Assembly (NCBI GenBank): GCA_019057475.1
Contig: DXJO01000007.1
Span: 43,192-107,191, forward strand
DNA: 64,000 nt
Direction of reading: 5' to 3'
Source of the DNA: Candidatus Thorarchaeota archaeon
GTDB lineage: Archaea; Asgardarchaeota; Thorarchaeia; Thorarchaeales; Thorarchaeaceae
This document shows positions 43,167 to 51,982 of this stretch, piece after piece. How positions within the stretch are numbered: position 1 is the first letter of the stretch; every line of letters begins with the position of its first letter. Below the pieces are notes generated by a model, which worked only from the letters and a program-made list of their open reading frames with translations, searched no databases and had not been told where the DNA came from. Position numbers and translations under genes: made by a program.

Positions 43167-44831
43167 ATGACATCAGAGCAGGAAATTCTGGAGATACTCC
43201 AGATTGGAGAAACCCAGAACGCGGAATTCAAGCAACGCCTTACGAAGGCTGATCTCAAGCAGGATAGACGCCAGAAGCTGGTCACGCGAATAAGATACAT
43301 GACTTGCGACAGTCCATTCGAGGGCAGATTCCTACTTGGGATAGAGGACGTCAGTGGGAGAGAATGGAAGGTAAGCGGGCTGACTGAGTCCAAGCTAAAG
43401 ACTGCTGAAAGGGTATTGCTAGAAATCTGTGAGGAGGCTGACGTCGAGATAATTGAAGAGGAGCGCATCGAAACCTCTCAGGGTCTAGTGGGAGTCTATC
43501 TCCTGAAACGTACCGCCGCTCCCGAAGTGAAGGAAACGTGTTCTATCAATGTTGCTGGCAGAGTGAACTCAGGAAAATCCACACTCATTGGGGCTCTTGT
43601 TACAGGTCACCCTGATAACGGCAGTGGGCGTGCACGGGCATTCCTCCTGAAACATCCCCAAGAGATAACGCGCGGCCAGACAGCTGATATCCATCTGGCC
43701 TTCATGGGATTCTCCGAGGACGGCGAATGCATACATCTTGAGAACCCTCTAAGCAAGGAGGAATCCGCCAGAGTACTAGATCAATCGGCAAAAATACTGA
43801 CATTCTTTGATGCGCCTGGACACGAGGAATACAGCAAGACTATGATTAGAAGCATTTTGGGTGCTGATGCGCAGTACGGTTTGGTTCTCATACCGGTTCC
43901 AGAAGAATTCAAGCTAATTCGGAGTGAAGAGAACAAGACGGGAATCAGACGACTCGATGATATCACAAGAGAACATATGATCCTCATGGCCAGTCAAGAA
44001 GCTCCTTTGATTATAGTGATGTCCAAGATGGACAAAGCAAAACCGGAAGAAGAGATGCTAGTTACCAAGGTCATACGAAGCACACTGAAGGAAATCGGAA
44101 GGATTCCTGTCAACATCACAGAACCGGGGGATATTCCACCCCTCGTAAAGGAATTAAGCCACGGCACGATTGTACCAGTTCTGCAGTTGGCAGCAACTGA
44201 GCATGAGTCCCTAGAGCTCTTTACCAAGCTCCTGAAGCATCTTCCCTCGAGTTCAAGGAATGGGGACGTGACAAAGCCAGCGTGGGCATATATTGACAAG
44301 GTGTACCGGGGAATCAGAGGCACAAACATTGTTGTCACTGGGACCGTCAACTCAGGCGTCTTCAAGAAAGGACAGTCTGTAATATTGGGCCCCATTGAAA
44401 ATGGAAATTTCGTTAATGGGCGCCTCTTTTCAATTGAGATGTTCAAGAAACGAGTAAGAGCTCTAAGGTCCGGAGACCTGTTTGGTTTTGACATCAAGGA
44501 TGTTGACAAGCACCTAGTTCGTCGAGGACAGGTTGTCGCTGATCCTGATGATACCATAGTGAGTTGTCGAGTCTTTGAAGCTAACATAGTTGTCACTAGA
44601 CACCCGACACGCATCACGGTGGGATATGCGCCGGTCTTTCAGTCCCACACCATTCAACACACTGTAATCCTTCGGGATATTTATGATGCGGACTATCTCT
44701 GTGTTGGAGATTTCGCAAGGGTAAGATTAGAATTCATGTCACATCCTGAGGCAGTCCAAGTCGGGGACAAGATAGTGCTGAGGGAAGCTAACACCAGGGC
44801 CATAGGTACAATCGTGGAAACGATCAGCTAG
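43167..44831 (+). CDS. GTPBP1/EF-Tu-like translational GTPase
   Basis: 554 residues. An N-terminal ~120-residue domain precedes an EF-Tu-type GTPase: P-loop GRVNSGKST (131-139), DAPGHEEY (215-222) and G4 SKMD (286-289), followed by two beta-barrel domains (about 365-550). This arrangement matches the GTPBP1/GTPBP2 family, which in eukaryotes acts in mRNA surveillance and ribosome rescue, and its archaeal relatives. The P-loop has Asn-Ser where EF-Tu has Asp-His. A GGTAAG lies upstream of the ATG at 43167. Pairing with a TPR protein suggests a shared complex. The last 8 bases overlap the convergent gene. Confidence 0.88.
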   Translation: MTSEQEILEILQIGETQNAEFKQRLTKADLKQDRRQKLVTRIRYMTCDSPFEGRFLLGIEDVSGREWKVSGLTESKLKTAERVLLEICEEADVEIIEEERIETSQGLVGVYLLKRTAAPEVKETCSINVAGRVNSGKSTLIGALVTGHPDNGSGRARAFLLKHPQEITRGQTADIHLAFMGFSEDGECIHLENPLSKEESARVLDQSAKILTFFDAPGHEEYSKTMIRSILGADAQYGLVLIPVPEEFKLIRSEENKTGIRRLDDITREHMILMASQEAPLIIVMSKMDKAKPEEEMLVTKVIRSTLKEIGRIPVNITEPGDIPPLVKELSHGTIVPVLQLAATEHESLELFTKLLKHLPSSSRNGDVTKPAWAYIDKVYRGIRGTNIVVTGTVNSGVFKKGQSVILGPIENGNFVNGRLFSIEMFKKRVRALRSGDLFGFDIKDVDKHLVRRGQVVADPDDTIVSCRVFEANIVVTRHPTRITVGYAPVFQSHTIQHTVILRDIYDADYLCVGDFARVRLEFMSHPEAVQVGDKIVLREANTRAIGTIVETIS

Positions 44832-46530
44832 AACGCCCATCGCTCCACATGAGACCCTCATGGTTAATTGGAAACACATCTTCACAGCGGAGGAAACCTC
44901 GGGATGAAACGATACGTATAATCGGGTAGACGCCTAGTCCAGCTGCAACAGCAGCTATGAGGAGCTCCTTCCCCCAGATATGTGGCGCTGAAACAATCGC
45001 ATAACTGCTCTCAGAAACCTCAAAGACAGTAGCCTCGAGCGCATGGACTGAAATCGTGGCCCTGACTGCCTTTGTTGCTCCGACAATGAGATAATCGTGT
45101 CTGAGGCCAAGATGATTGAAGTCAGGAACGAGCACGACACACCCCTTCTTCATCAGAGCCTCTAGTCGTTGGGGTGAGCCAATCAGTGTATTCGAGAGAA
45201 CATCCAATCGACCTTCTGCGAGACGGTCCAGTACCGCATGCTCTCCCGATTTGATCTCCGTGTCCTTCAGCATTAGACTGGCCTCGAAGGTTGCTTCTCT
45301 CTCTGACGGGACACCCAATGTGCGTAGAGCCCATCGCAACACATCCTTTCCATGCATCACTATCCCAGTGGGCTTAGGAAGGAAGTCTTCGATATTCAAC
45401 ATGTAATGGATTGACTCCAAGGGAAAAGCGCTGCTTGGTCTGATGGTAAGGAATTGGTCTTTATTCCCCTCAAGGTACTCAACCTCAAGCCACGTCGAGT
45501 CGTCCTTCTGGGAAGTTTTTGAGGTCTCCACAGTCAGCTGAATTCCAAGTGGAGTGGGATTACAAAGCACTCTTGGTGCCAAGTGAATGGCATCAAGAAT
45601 ATGACGGCGTGCAGCTAGCTTCCGGGGTTTGGCTAGTGTCTTGCAGAATCCATGTATAACGTGATAATGTTCGGTTCCCAAAGCAATCTCCAGATTTCCG
45701 TGAATGGTCTTCAGAGCCTCAATCAGGGGTGCCCCAGCGATTGGCCTGTTCAGTTCCTGAAGGAGCGATAGAACCCAAGAAAAGCCCTGATCGCTGTAGC
45801 TATCGGAGTGCTTCACGAGATGATTGACAAGAGGATGAAACGGCGTGTTTTTCGTGTTCTCTCTCCAGATCTTCAGCCATTGCTTTCTGGTTGCGCCCTT
45901 AAGCAGCGAAAAGGCGAGTGCATTCCCGATTGAACTGGAGAACGCTAGATCTGCATTGTCATTTCTTAAGAGAGTGAGGAATGCAGCACGCATCACTATG
46001 CCTTGAGCCCACTCCTCCTTGAGCGTTTTCTCGGCGAAGAAGATAGATCCGTCATCGGCGACCTGAAGACCAAAGCTTTGCAGCCCGGACCCAACGACCT
46101 CCTTCGTAACGAAGATTGTAGGAAAATCAGGTTCAGTCTGTGCGAGCACGCGGGAAACCCTTCGGATGGCGCGAGAGAGCGCGGACCTGAGCTCTTCGGT
46201 AGCCTCCATGCGTAGCTCTTCTTCTGTGGGTGGTATGGGTTTCTCGAACTTGCTCAGCAGGCGGGAGGTCTTGCGAATTCGAAAATACTGGGTTTCTTCC
46301 AAGTTTTCTGCGCCCAACATGACGCCAGCCTGGTTGAACATGTAGATTCTTACGCGATCAAGACTGACAACAGCGACCAGAAATGCAGTCCCCTTCAGCG
46401 ATTTGAAGTGCTTTCGGATCGTTGATGCTTTTACGCGGAGAATCTCAACAGCTGCGGCTCCTGTGTCATGAAACTGCTTCTCGCCGAAGGAGGCTAATTC
46501 CTTCGGAACTCCTCTGCTACGCTTCTGCAT
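44824..46530 (-). CDS. Protein of unknown function, 568 residues
   Basis: No domain is recognised. The N-terminal ~100 residues contain a beta-strand pair that could be a PH-like or Vms1/eRF1-like sensor (AFLVAVVSLDRVRIYMFNQA), then a helical stretch (EELRSALSRAIRRVSRVLAQ), a long middle, and a C-terminal alpha/beta region with hydrophobic strands (LLIAAVAAGLGVYPIIRIVS). There is no signal peptide or convincing membrane helix. The ATG at 46530 has GAGAGG eight bases upstream. It overlaps the GTPase gene tail-to-tail by 8 bases. The eRF1/Vms1 idea is weak and only prompted by the opening strand pattern. Confidence 0.7.
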   Translation of the reverse strand: MQKRSRGVPKELASFGEKQFHDTGAAAVEILRVKASTIRKHFKSLKGTAFLVAVVSLDRVRIYMFNQAGVMLGAENLEETQYFRIRKTSRLLSKFEKPIPPTEEELRMEATEELRSALSRAIRRVSRVLAQTEPDFPTIFVTKEVVGSGLQSFGLQVADDGSIFFAEKTLKEEWAQGIVMRAAFLTLLRNDNADLAFSSSIGNALAFSLLKGATRKQWLKIWRENTKNTPFHPLVNHLVKHSDSYSDQGFSWVLSLLQELNRPIAGAPLIEALKTIHGNLEIALGTEHYHVIHGFCKTLAKPRKLAARRHILDAIHLAPRVLCNPTPLGIQLTVETSKTSQKDDSTWLEVEYLEGNKDQFLTIRPSSAFPLESIHYMLNIEDFLPKPTGIVMHGKDVLRWALRTLGVPSEREATFEASLMLKDTEIKSGEHAVLDRLAEGRLDVLSNTLIGSPQRLEALMKKGCVVLVPDFNHLGLRHDYLIVGATKAVRATISVHALEATVFEVSESSYAIVSAPHIWGKELLIAAVAAGLGVYPIIRIVSSRGFLRCEDVFPINHEGLMWSDGRSS

Positions 46531-46649
46531 CTGAGGTCCCTCTCAGGAGGTAGCTTGTTCTCACTCCGCATTAGATAAGGATGACTGCACTAATGCCCTA
46601 TGCGACATGCTTAATTCATTTGAATTCCCAAGAATGGTTAGTGTAAAAG

Positions 46650-46805
46650 ATGCAGATGGATATTTCATTCCTCGCTATATGGTGGGGATTACCAATAGCG
46701 ATACTTCTGGGCAGAGCTGGATTGGCCGCTTACAGGACAAAGAAGAAGAGACAAGAACTCCAGGAATTGGAAAGGAATACAACTCCATTCACAAGAAAGC
46801 TATAG
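46650..46805 (+). CDS. 51-residue single-pass membrane protein
   Basis: This short gene has an N-terminal hydrophobic helix (ISFLAIWWGLPIAILLGRAG) followed by a basic stop-transfer run (YRTKKKRQ) and a short Glu-rich helical tail. That is a convincing type I-like membrane topology and unlikely by chance. Two ATG codons are close (46650 and 46656). There is no strong ribosome site, and a TATA-like CATTAGATAAGG near 46570 is possible. It converges with the gene at 46811, 5 bases away. A longer frame of 67 codons overlaps it in another register and lacks any such pattern. Confidence 0.6.
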   Translation: MQMDISFLAIWWGLPIAILLGRAGLAAYRTKKKRQELQELERNTTPFTRKL

Positions 46806-46810
46806 GATGA

Positions 46811-47287
46811 TCAAGCAGCTTGACTCGCAGATTCATGCTTTTCGTACGTTGGCATCAAGATGTCCCTCGTACTTTTTGTGTTCATGACAACGTCAAGAAC
46901 CTCTTCATCTCTCATAAGGATACATCCCAAGAACTCGTACGTGAATTTGTCCAATCGTATGTTTACGCCCCTACGCGGAACTTGTGTTAGCAGCAAGACA
47001 ATCGAGAAATCTCCACGTGGTAGCTGATTGAGAACACCTCGTTTCATATCTGGTTCTAGTTCTTTCTCGAGCTGACGGGTCATAACGCCGCGTTCGATGA
47101 AGTTGTAACGAATGCGCTCAAAGTCTCCAGTCGAGCTCTTCTTTGGTCTGATGAAGGAGATTGAATACCCAAGACGCTTGAGTGAATTGTAACCTATCAC
47201 GGTCCTGTAAAGCGGAGGGCTCAGTGGTTCGAGCTCCACCTTTCTAAGTTCCACAATTTCATCATTCCGTCGAACTTTCAAGTTCAC
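46811..47287 (-). CDS. Protein of unknown function, 158 residues
   Basis: A basic alpha/beta protein with no signal peptide or membrane helix. It opens MNLKVRRNDEIVELRKVELE and has a hydrophobic strand pair near residues 96-122 (FSIVLLLTQVP, YEFLGCILMRDEEVLDVVM). The start is GTG 47287 with GGGAG about ten bases upstream. No family is recognised and no cysteines form a metal site. It lies 72 bases after the methyltransferase gene on the same strand and may be co-transcribed with it. Confidence 0.65.
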   Translation of the reverse strand: MNLKVRRNDEIVELRKVELEPLSPPLYRTVIGYNSLKRLGYSISFIRPKKSSTGDFERIRYNFIERGVMTRQLEKELEPDMKRGVLNQLPRGDFSIVLLLTQVPRRGVNIRLDKFTYEFLGCILMRDEEVLDVVMNTKSTRDILMPTYEKHESASQAA

Positions 47288-47359
47288 GTGTTCACGCTCC
47301 CGATATGCACAGGTCCCGATGGATAGGGATTCAAAGTCCGAATAAAGCCTTCTGAGTAA

Positions 47360-47935
47360 TCAATCCGCGAAAGCGCCTTCTTTCTTAAGGATCTTCACCT
47401 TGACGGAGAGTCCGGGACCGTATCCGCCAAGCCCAGTCGACGATACAACCCGATGGCAAGGAACTATCGGGCCAAGTCTGTTGGTCGCCATTACATTGCC
47501 CACGAATCGTGCTGCGCCGGGGACTCCGGCGCGGCTCGCCAGCTCACCGTAAGATGCCGTACTCCCTCGCGGAATCTTGAGTGCAGCTTTCATTACAGAC
47601 TTCTGTTTCGGCGTAAGTCCGGAAAGGTCAAGCTTGATTCCAGCGACCTTTGCACTCTCATTTCCTTCCGCCACGTCGTGCACAGCAGAGAGAACGCTAA
47701 TGTGCTCCTTCAAGGTGCTTAACTCAAGCTCGTCCCCATCAACCGCCTTGATTGCATCCTCAGTGGTGTTTCGAGGAAGGCATGTGGAATAGAGGCCAGC
47801 TTCAGTGAATACTCCCGCTGCGAACTTGCCGTTGCGTTCTAGAATGGCAACAACTCTTTTGGATACATCCCAATTGATTCGGGTTTCAAATTCCATTTGT
47901 TCCAAACTCCAGTACTTGCAGAGCTCAATTCTCAT
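47360..47935 (-). CDS. ogt: Methylated-DNA--[protein]-cysteine S-methyltransferase
   Basis: This suicide DNA repair protein transfers the alkyl group from O6-methylguanine to its own cysteine. In its 191 residues the active site is PCHRVV, preceded by MATNRLGPIV and followed by LGGYGPGLSVKVKIL. The helix-turn-helix/arginine-finger region is SYGELASRAGVPGAARFVGN. The N-terminal domain is divergent. The ATG at 47935 is used; an ATG at 47896 with GGAGTT upstream would shorten it by 13 residues. It acts alone in the cytoplasm. Confidence 0.93.
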   Translation of the reverse strand: MRIELCKYWSLEQMEFETRINWDVSKRVVAILERNGKFAAGVFTEAGLYSTCLPRNTTEDAIKAVDGDELELSTLKEHISVLSAVHDVAEGNESAKVAGIKLDLSGLTPKQKSVMKAALKIPRGSTASYGELASRAGVPGAARFVGNVMATNRLGPIVPCHRVVSSTGLGGYGPGLSVKVKILKKEGAFAD

Positions 47936-48028
47936 ATCAAGTGTTCACTCAGTTCAACCGAGGGAGATTCCGTTTACACAACGGCACGTTATAATCATGG
48001 TCTATCCGGCGGATTTCTCTGAGTTTCC

Positions 48029-48910
48029 TCATGTATGAGCCGAACACCTGCTAACCACAAAGGCAAGAATTGAACTCAATTCCGGGTCGCTCTTCTTTGC
48101 ACCCATTATGCGCCATCCGCCATCGGGATTCTGTGATGAAACTACTAGGCCCACTGCATTCTTGACTAGTTCCCGTTCTTTCTTAGTCCCTGGTAGACCA
48201 ACTGAGAGCAGATCAACCATGTCACAGGTCAATTCATTCTTTACAGATGCTTTTAGACGTTGCAGAAGTGCGGCACGACCATCCTTGTACACTTTGTTGT
48301 TGGAGTTCACACCAATCGCTTTCAGTGCTGGAAGGATGTTCCCTGTGCCTAACGGATCTGATATGTTCTGACCTTTGAAGTCCGGCCAGTGTCCATCTTC
48401 ATGCTGGGAGTGTAGGAGAAAATCTCGGGCTCGCCTTAGCCGCTCCTCGTCACCATATCCAACAAGACAGAGTGCATCCAATGCCTTTCCAGTGAGCCAT
48501 GTAATGCTCTTACCTACAGGATACCATTCTCTTCCTGTGGTTGTGCCCCACTTGTCCTCAATCATATCGTTGAGATTCAAGGTTTCTGCAAACCCTCCAT
48601 CATTTTTCTGTCTGGCCACCAGAAACCCAATCATCTGCTGAATGATATCCCGGTGCGAGTCTTTGTACTTGTGAATCAAAAGCAGTATCTCAGCAGTTTC
48701 CTTGACTGAGCTGGGATTCCCAGATGCCATGTTGAATGGAACTCCTCCATCAGGATTGAGTATGTTCCCTAACTGATCAAGTGGTTCTTCCTGAAGCTGC
48801 GAGTCCATCTCATATCCAGCTGAAAGCAGTCGTAGCTTGTCAGCGATACTACCATTGTTCGAAATGAATTCCTGAAGATTGTAATGAAGCTCGATTCTTG
48901 ATTTTGTCAA
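48029..48910 (-). CDS. Prenyltransferase/squalene-cyclase-type alpha-toroid repeat protein
   Basis: 293 residues made of repeated helical units, each ending in the QW-like motif: DQLGNILNPDGGVPF, ARQKNDGGFAE, HSQHEDGHWPD and SSQNPDGGW. This is the barrel fold of terpene cyclases and prenyltransferase beta subunits. At this length it has a single barrel and no DxDD protonation motif, so it is probably not a functional squalene-hopene cyclase. Other single-barrel members bind lipids or peptides. The start is TTG 48910 with AGGAGG seven bases before the intervening GGG. A direct and inverted repeat cluster lies upstream. Confidence 0.8.
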   Translation of the reverse strand: MTKSRIELHYNLQEFISNNGSIADKLRLLSAGYEMDSQLQEEPLDQLGNILNPDGGVPFNMASGNPSSVKETAEILLLIHKYKDSHRDIIQQMIGFLVARQKNDGGFAETLNLNDMIEDKWGTTTGREWYPVGKSITWLTGKALDALCLVGYGDEERLRRARDFLLHSQHEDGHWPDFKGQNISDPLGTGNILPALKAIGVNSNNKVYKDGRAALLQRLKASVKNELTCDMVDLLSVGLPGTKKERELVKNAVGLVVSSQNPDGGWRIMGAKKSDPELSSILAFVVSRCSAHT

Positions 48911-48925
48911 CCCTTTTCCTCCTAG

Positions 48926-48979
48926 TAAGGATAGAATTTAGTGGTGATACAACAATCACCACAGAATAAGGATACAATT
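48926..48979. promoter_or_regulatory. Direct repeat pair around an inverted repeat upstream of the toroid protein
   Basis: TAAGGATAGAATT (48926-48938) and TAAGGATACAATT (48967-48979) are 41 bases apart, close to four helical turns. Between them lies the perfect inverted repeat GTGGTGAT-n6-ATCACCAC (48941-48962). The cluster lies 15-70 bases upstream of the minus-strand start at 48910, a position for an operator. Confidence 0.45.
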
Positions 48980-49046
48980 CTGACAGTTCATCCCGTCATC
49001 GAGTACATACTGTATTCTTGCTAACTTAAAGCTTGCTCGCGGCAAT

Positions 49047-49307
49047 TCAGTCTTCAGAACTGAAATGCTCCAAGATGGCCTTTCGGCGCTCACGGCGCTC
49101 GTCTTCGGACATCTCGTCCCCTGACTTGGCTTCTTCCTCTACAACGACTATCTTCTCGCGGGGGGAGTGTTTGATGCGATACTCAACCTTGTACGAGGGG
49201 GGCTTTCGGACCACTCGCTCATGGCCGCATTCCCTGCACTTCAGGATTGTCTTTTTTCCCTCTTTCTTCGGCAGCATAAGTGCGCCACATTTCTCACAGA
49301 ACTGCAC
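49047..49307 (-). CDS. RpoM/TFS-like zinc-ribbon protein lacking the C-terminal ribbon
   Basis: 86 residues. The N-terminal zinc ribbon MQFCEKCGALMLPKK ... CRECGHERV matches the first domain of archaeal transcription factor S and RNA polymerase subunit M. The second ribbon with the acidic DE loop needed for RNA cleavage is absent; instead there is a charged helical tail (EEEAKSGDEMSEDERRERRK). The start is GTG 49307 with AGGAG upstream and a TATA (CTATAAAAT) near 49325-49333. Truncated TFS paralogs exist in archaea and may bind polymerase without cleavage. The function here is inference. Confidence 0.8.
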   Translation of the reverse strand: MQFCEKCGALMLPKKEGKKTILKCRECGHERVVRKPPSYKVEYRIKHSPREKIVVVEEEAKSGDEMSEDERRERRKAILEHFSSED

Positions 49308-49491
49308 GGCTTCTACTCCTACATTTTATAGGTTCTCGTGCTCGCAGCGGTTCGCAATTTAAGTTTGACGTTTTGCTGAAAATGGGAAAAAACCGTGTTG
49401 TTGGGGGCAATGGGTGTCTAAAGAAACACTTATGAAAGAGGTCCGCACGCCCGTGGCCTGCAGCCACCCGTGAGATAGGACAGAACAGGTC

Positions 49492-50826
49492 ATGGTGCGA
49501 GTCATTCCATTCAAGGCCTACAGATACGAAAAGTCCAAGGTCAAGGATTTGTCGCAGGTTGTAACGCCTCCATACGATGTGATGAAGGGCGAGAAGGTTG
49601 ACGAGTTCCAAAGGCGTTCCGAGCATAGTATCGCGTGGATTATCAAGAATAAGCCAGAAGAGGGTGACACGAGCCAGAACAACCAGTACACTCGAGCTGG
49701 TAATATACTCAACAAGTGGATCGACGGCGGCATCCTAGTCCCCGACGATAGAGAGAGCTTCTATGTGTACGGTCAGGACTTCAAAGTTGATGGCAAAAGT
49801 CTATTCCGATTTGGCTTCATCGGGCTCATCAAGCTTGAGGAATTCGCTAAGGATGTTCAGGTGAGCAAGAATGTTTTCAAGGGCGTTCTTCAGCACGAGG
49901 AAACCTTTCCAAAGGATATCCAAGATAGACTCAATCTGTCCAGGAACTGCATGGCACAGTTTGGTCAAATCTTCGTCATCTACCCGGATCACAAGGGGGA
50001 TGTTGACAAAGTTCTGGAGAAGTACATGAAGAACGTGCCAACCACAGACATCACAGATTCCAAGGGCATACACCATAGATTGTGGCGCATTGATAATCCA
50101 GAAGATACCAAGATGATTACCAAACATATGGAGAATAAGTATGTCATTATCGCAGATGGACATCATCGCTATAAGACCGCATTGGCACTCTCCGAAGAGA
50201 ATCCTGATTTGGAAACCGCCAAATACCGGATGCTTTCATTTGTGAACATGAGCAATCCCGGACTCGTAATCCTTCCAACTCACAGACGGATACAGAACCT
50301 CGAAGCCTTTTCCAAGGAGAAACTCTTGGAGCAGCTTAATGCTTACTTCAAGGTTGTTGAGTTCAAATCCAAAGACAGCATGTTTGAACTGATGAATAAA
50401 CAGTTCGACGAGGGCAATCATGCATTCGGACTCTTCATGGATGATGGCAAGTTCTACGCTCTCATCTTGAAGAACAAGCGAATCATGAACGATCTTCTTC
50501 CAGATAAATCGGAAGAACTCCGCGGATTGGACGTAGCAATACTGCATACGTTGATTCTGGACAAGACGCTTGGAATTGACAAGAAAAAGCTCGCAGCTGG
50601 CAGCATTAAGGGCGGGGGCTACGTGTCCTACATCAAGGGAATCGGCGATGCAGTCGACGAATCAATAAGGGCAGTCGAGGGCGATGCCCAAGCCGTATTC
50701 TTCATGAATCCAACTCGTATTGGAGAAGTAGAGGCGGTTTCCAGGAACTTCGAAGTCATGCCGCAGAAGAGTACATTTTTCTTCCCTAAAATCTACACAG
50801 GTTTTACGATTAACAAATTGAAATAG
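49492..50826 (+). CDS. DUF1015 family protein
   Basis: 444 residues matching the DUF1015 family in its N-terminal VRVIPFKAYRY ... VVTPPYDVM, the IADGHHRYKTAL motif, and the closing SYIKGIGDA and AVFFMNPTRIGEVEAVS. The IADGHHR segment is the family's most conserved part and probably lines its active site. The biochemical role is not established. In many genomes these genes lie beside serine-pathway genes, as here, where serC follows 13 bases later. A TATA-like element lies near 49428. The start is the ATG at 49492. Confidence 0.88.
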   Translation: MVRVIPFKAYRYEKSKVKDLSQVVTPPYDVMKGEKVDEFQRRSEHSIAWIIKNKPEEGDTSQNNQYTRAGNILNKWIDGGILVPDDRESFYVYGQDFKVDGKSLFRFGFIGLIKLEEFAKDVQVSKNVFKGVLQHEETFPKDIQDRLNLSRNCMAQFGQIFVIYPDHKGDVDKVLEKYMKNVPTTDITDSKGIHHRLWRIDNPEDTKMITKHMENKYVIIADGHHRYKTALALSEENPDLETAKYRMLSFVNMSNPGLVILPTHRRIQNLEAFSKEKLLEQLNAYFKVVEFKSKDSMFELMNKQFDEGNHAFGLFMDDGKFYALILKNKRIMNDLLPDKSEELRGLDVAILHTLILDKTLGIDKKKLAAGSIKGGGYVSYIKGIGDAVDESIRAVEGDAQAVFFMNPTRIGEVEAVSRNFEVMPQKSTFFFPKIYTGFTINKLK

Positions 50827-50839
50827 CAAGGTGACAGTT

Positions 50840-51925
50840 ATGACAAAAAGAGCTTACAACTTCTATGCAGGCCCTGCAACAATGGCGCTCCCCGTCATAG
50901 AGCGGGCTAAGAAGGAACTACTGGATTTCCAGGGTACCGGAATGTCAATCATGGAGATTTCTCACAGGTCGAAGGAGTATGACAAGGTACACCATGATGC
51001 AATGGATCTTGTCACTGAGCTGATGGGACTCCCAAGCGACTACAAGGTAATGTGGCTACAGGGCGGAGCATCATCTCAATTCTACCAAGTGCCGCTGAAC
51101 CTGCAGCTTCCAGGAAAACCCATGGAGTACGTGAACACGGGGGTTTGGTCCAAGAAGGCGATTGCTGAGGCAAAGCTGTACGGGGAGGTAAGGGTCGTTG
51201 CTTCATCGGAGGACAAGACATTTTCCTATATTCCAAAAGATTTGGACTTCAGCGATGACGCAGCATTTGTACATATATCCGGCAACAATACGATATATGG
51301 CACCGAATGGAGCAAGGAGCCCAAAGTCCCATCGGGCGTACCACTCGTATCTGACATGTCATCGAGCCTCATGAACAAGGTGATCGACCCCAAGAAGTAC
51401 GGAGTCATGTACGCAGGCGCGCAAAAGAACTTGGGCCCGGCTGGAGTGACCTTGGTGATTGTTAGAGAAGACCTCCTTGGCAGAGTTCCAGAGAACGCAC
51501 CAACAATGCTGAAGTGGAGTACACATGCTGCAAAGGACTCCATGTTCAATACACCTCCGGCGCTAGCGATTTATCTCTGCAAGCTCTCTCTAGAGTACAC
51601 AAAGGAGATTGGAGGTGTTCCAGAGCTAGAGAAGAGAAACAAGGAGAAAGCAAAGATTCTCTATGACCTGATAGATGGGTCTAACGGCTTCTACAAGGGT
51701 CATGCAGAGAAAGACTCGAGGTCCCTCATGAACGTGACTTTCAATTTGAAGGACAAGGACTTGGAATCCAAGGCAGTGGAAGAGGGCCTTGCAAGAGGTC
51801 TCGTGGGACTCAAAGGACATCGTTCAGTGGGCGGAATGCGAGCATCAATCTACAACGCTATGCCTATTGACGGCGTTAAGGCGTTAGCAGAGTTTCTCAA
51901 GGAATTTCAAGAGAAGAACGAGTAG
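50840..51925 (+). CDS. serC: Phosphoserine aminotransferase
   Basis: SerC converts 3-phosphohydroxypyruvate and glutamate to phosphoserine and 2-oxoglutarate with pyridoxal phosphate. The 361 residues show the SerC opening YNFYAGPATMALPVIERAK, the ISHRSKEY segment, LQGGASSQFY, the Asp of the PLVSDMSSS strand, and the PLP lysine in YAGAQKNLGPAG. The length is typical. The ATG at 50840 has GGTGA seven bases upstream; an in-frame GTG at 50831 is less likely. With the upstream DUF1015 gene it forms a two-gene operon, and it likely supplies serine. Confidence 0.94.
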   Translation: MTKRAYNFYAGPATMALPVIERAKKELLDFQGTGMSIMEISHRSKEYDKVHHDAMDLVTELMGLPSDYKVMWLQGGASSQFYQVPLNLQLPGKPMEYVNTGVWSKKAIAEAKLYGEVRVVASSEDKTFSYIPKDLDFSDDAAFVHISGNNTIYGTEWSKEPKVPSGVPLVSDMSSSLMNKVIDPKKYGVMYAGAQKNLGPAGVTLVIVREDLLGRVPENAPTMLKWSTHAAKDSMFNTPPALAIYLCKLSLEYTKEIGGVPELEKRNKEKAKILYDLIDGSNGFYKGHAEKDSRSLMNVTFNLKDKDLESKAVEEGLARGLVGLKGHRSVGGMRASIYNAMPIDGVKALAEFLKEFQEKNE

Positions 51926-51982
51926 AATCGTTTCAGAATTGGAGGAGGCCCAAAAGTCCCTCCACTTCTACTTCTTTACCGG

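Noticed and set aside
46607..46810. 67-codon plus-strand ORF
   Set aside because: The overlapping 51-codon frame encodes a clear membrane helix plus basic anchor, which this frame lacks.
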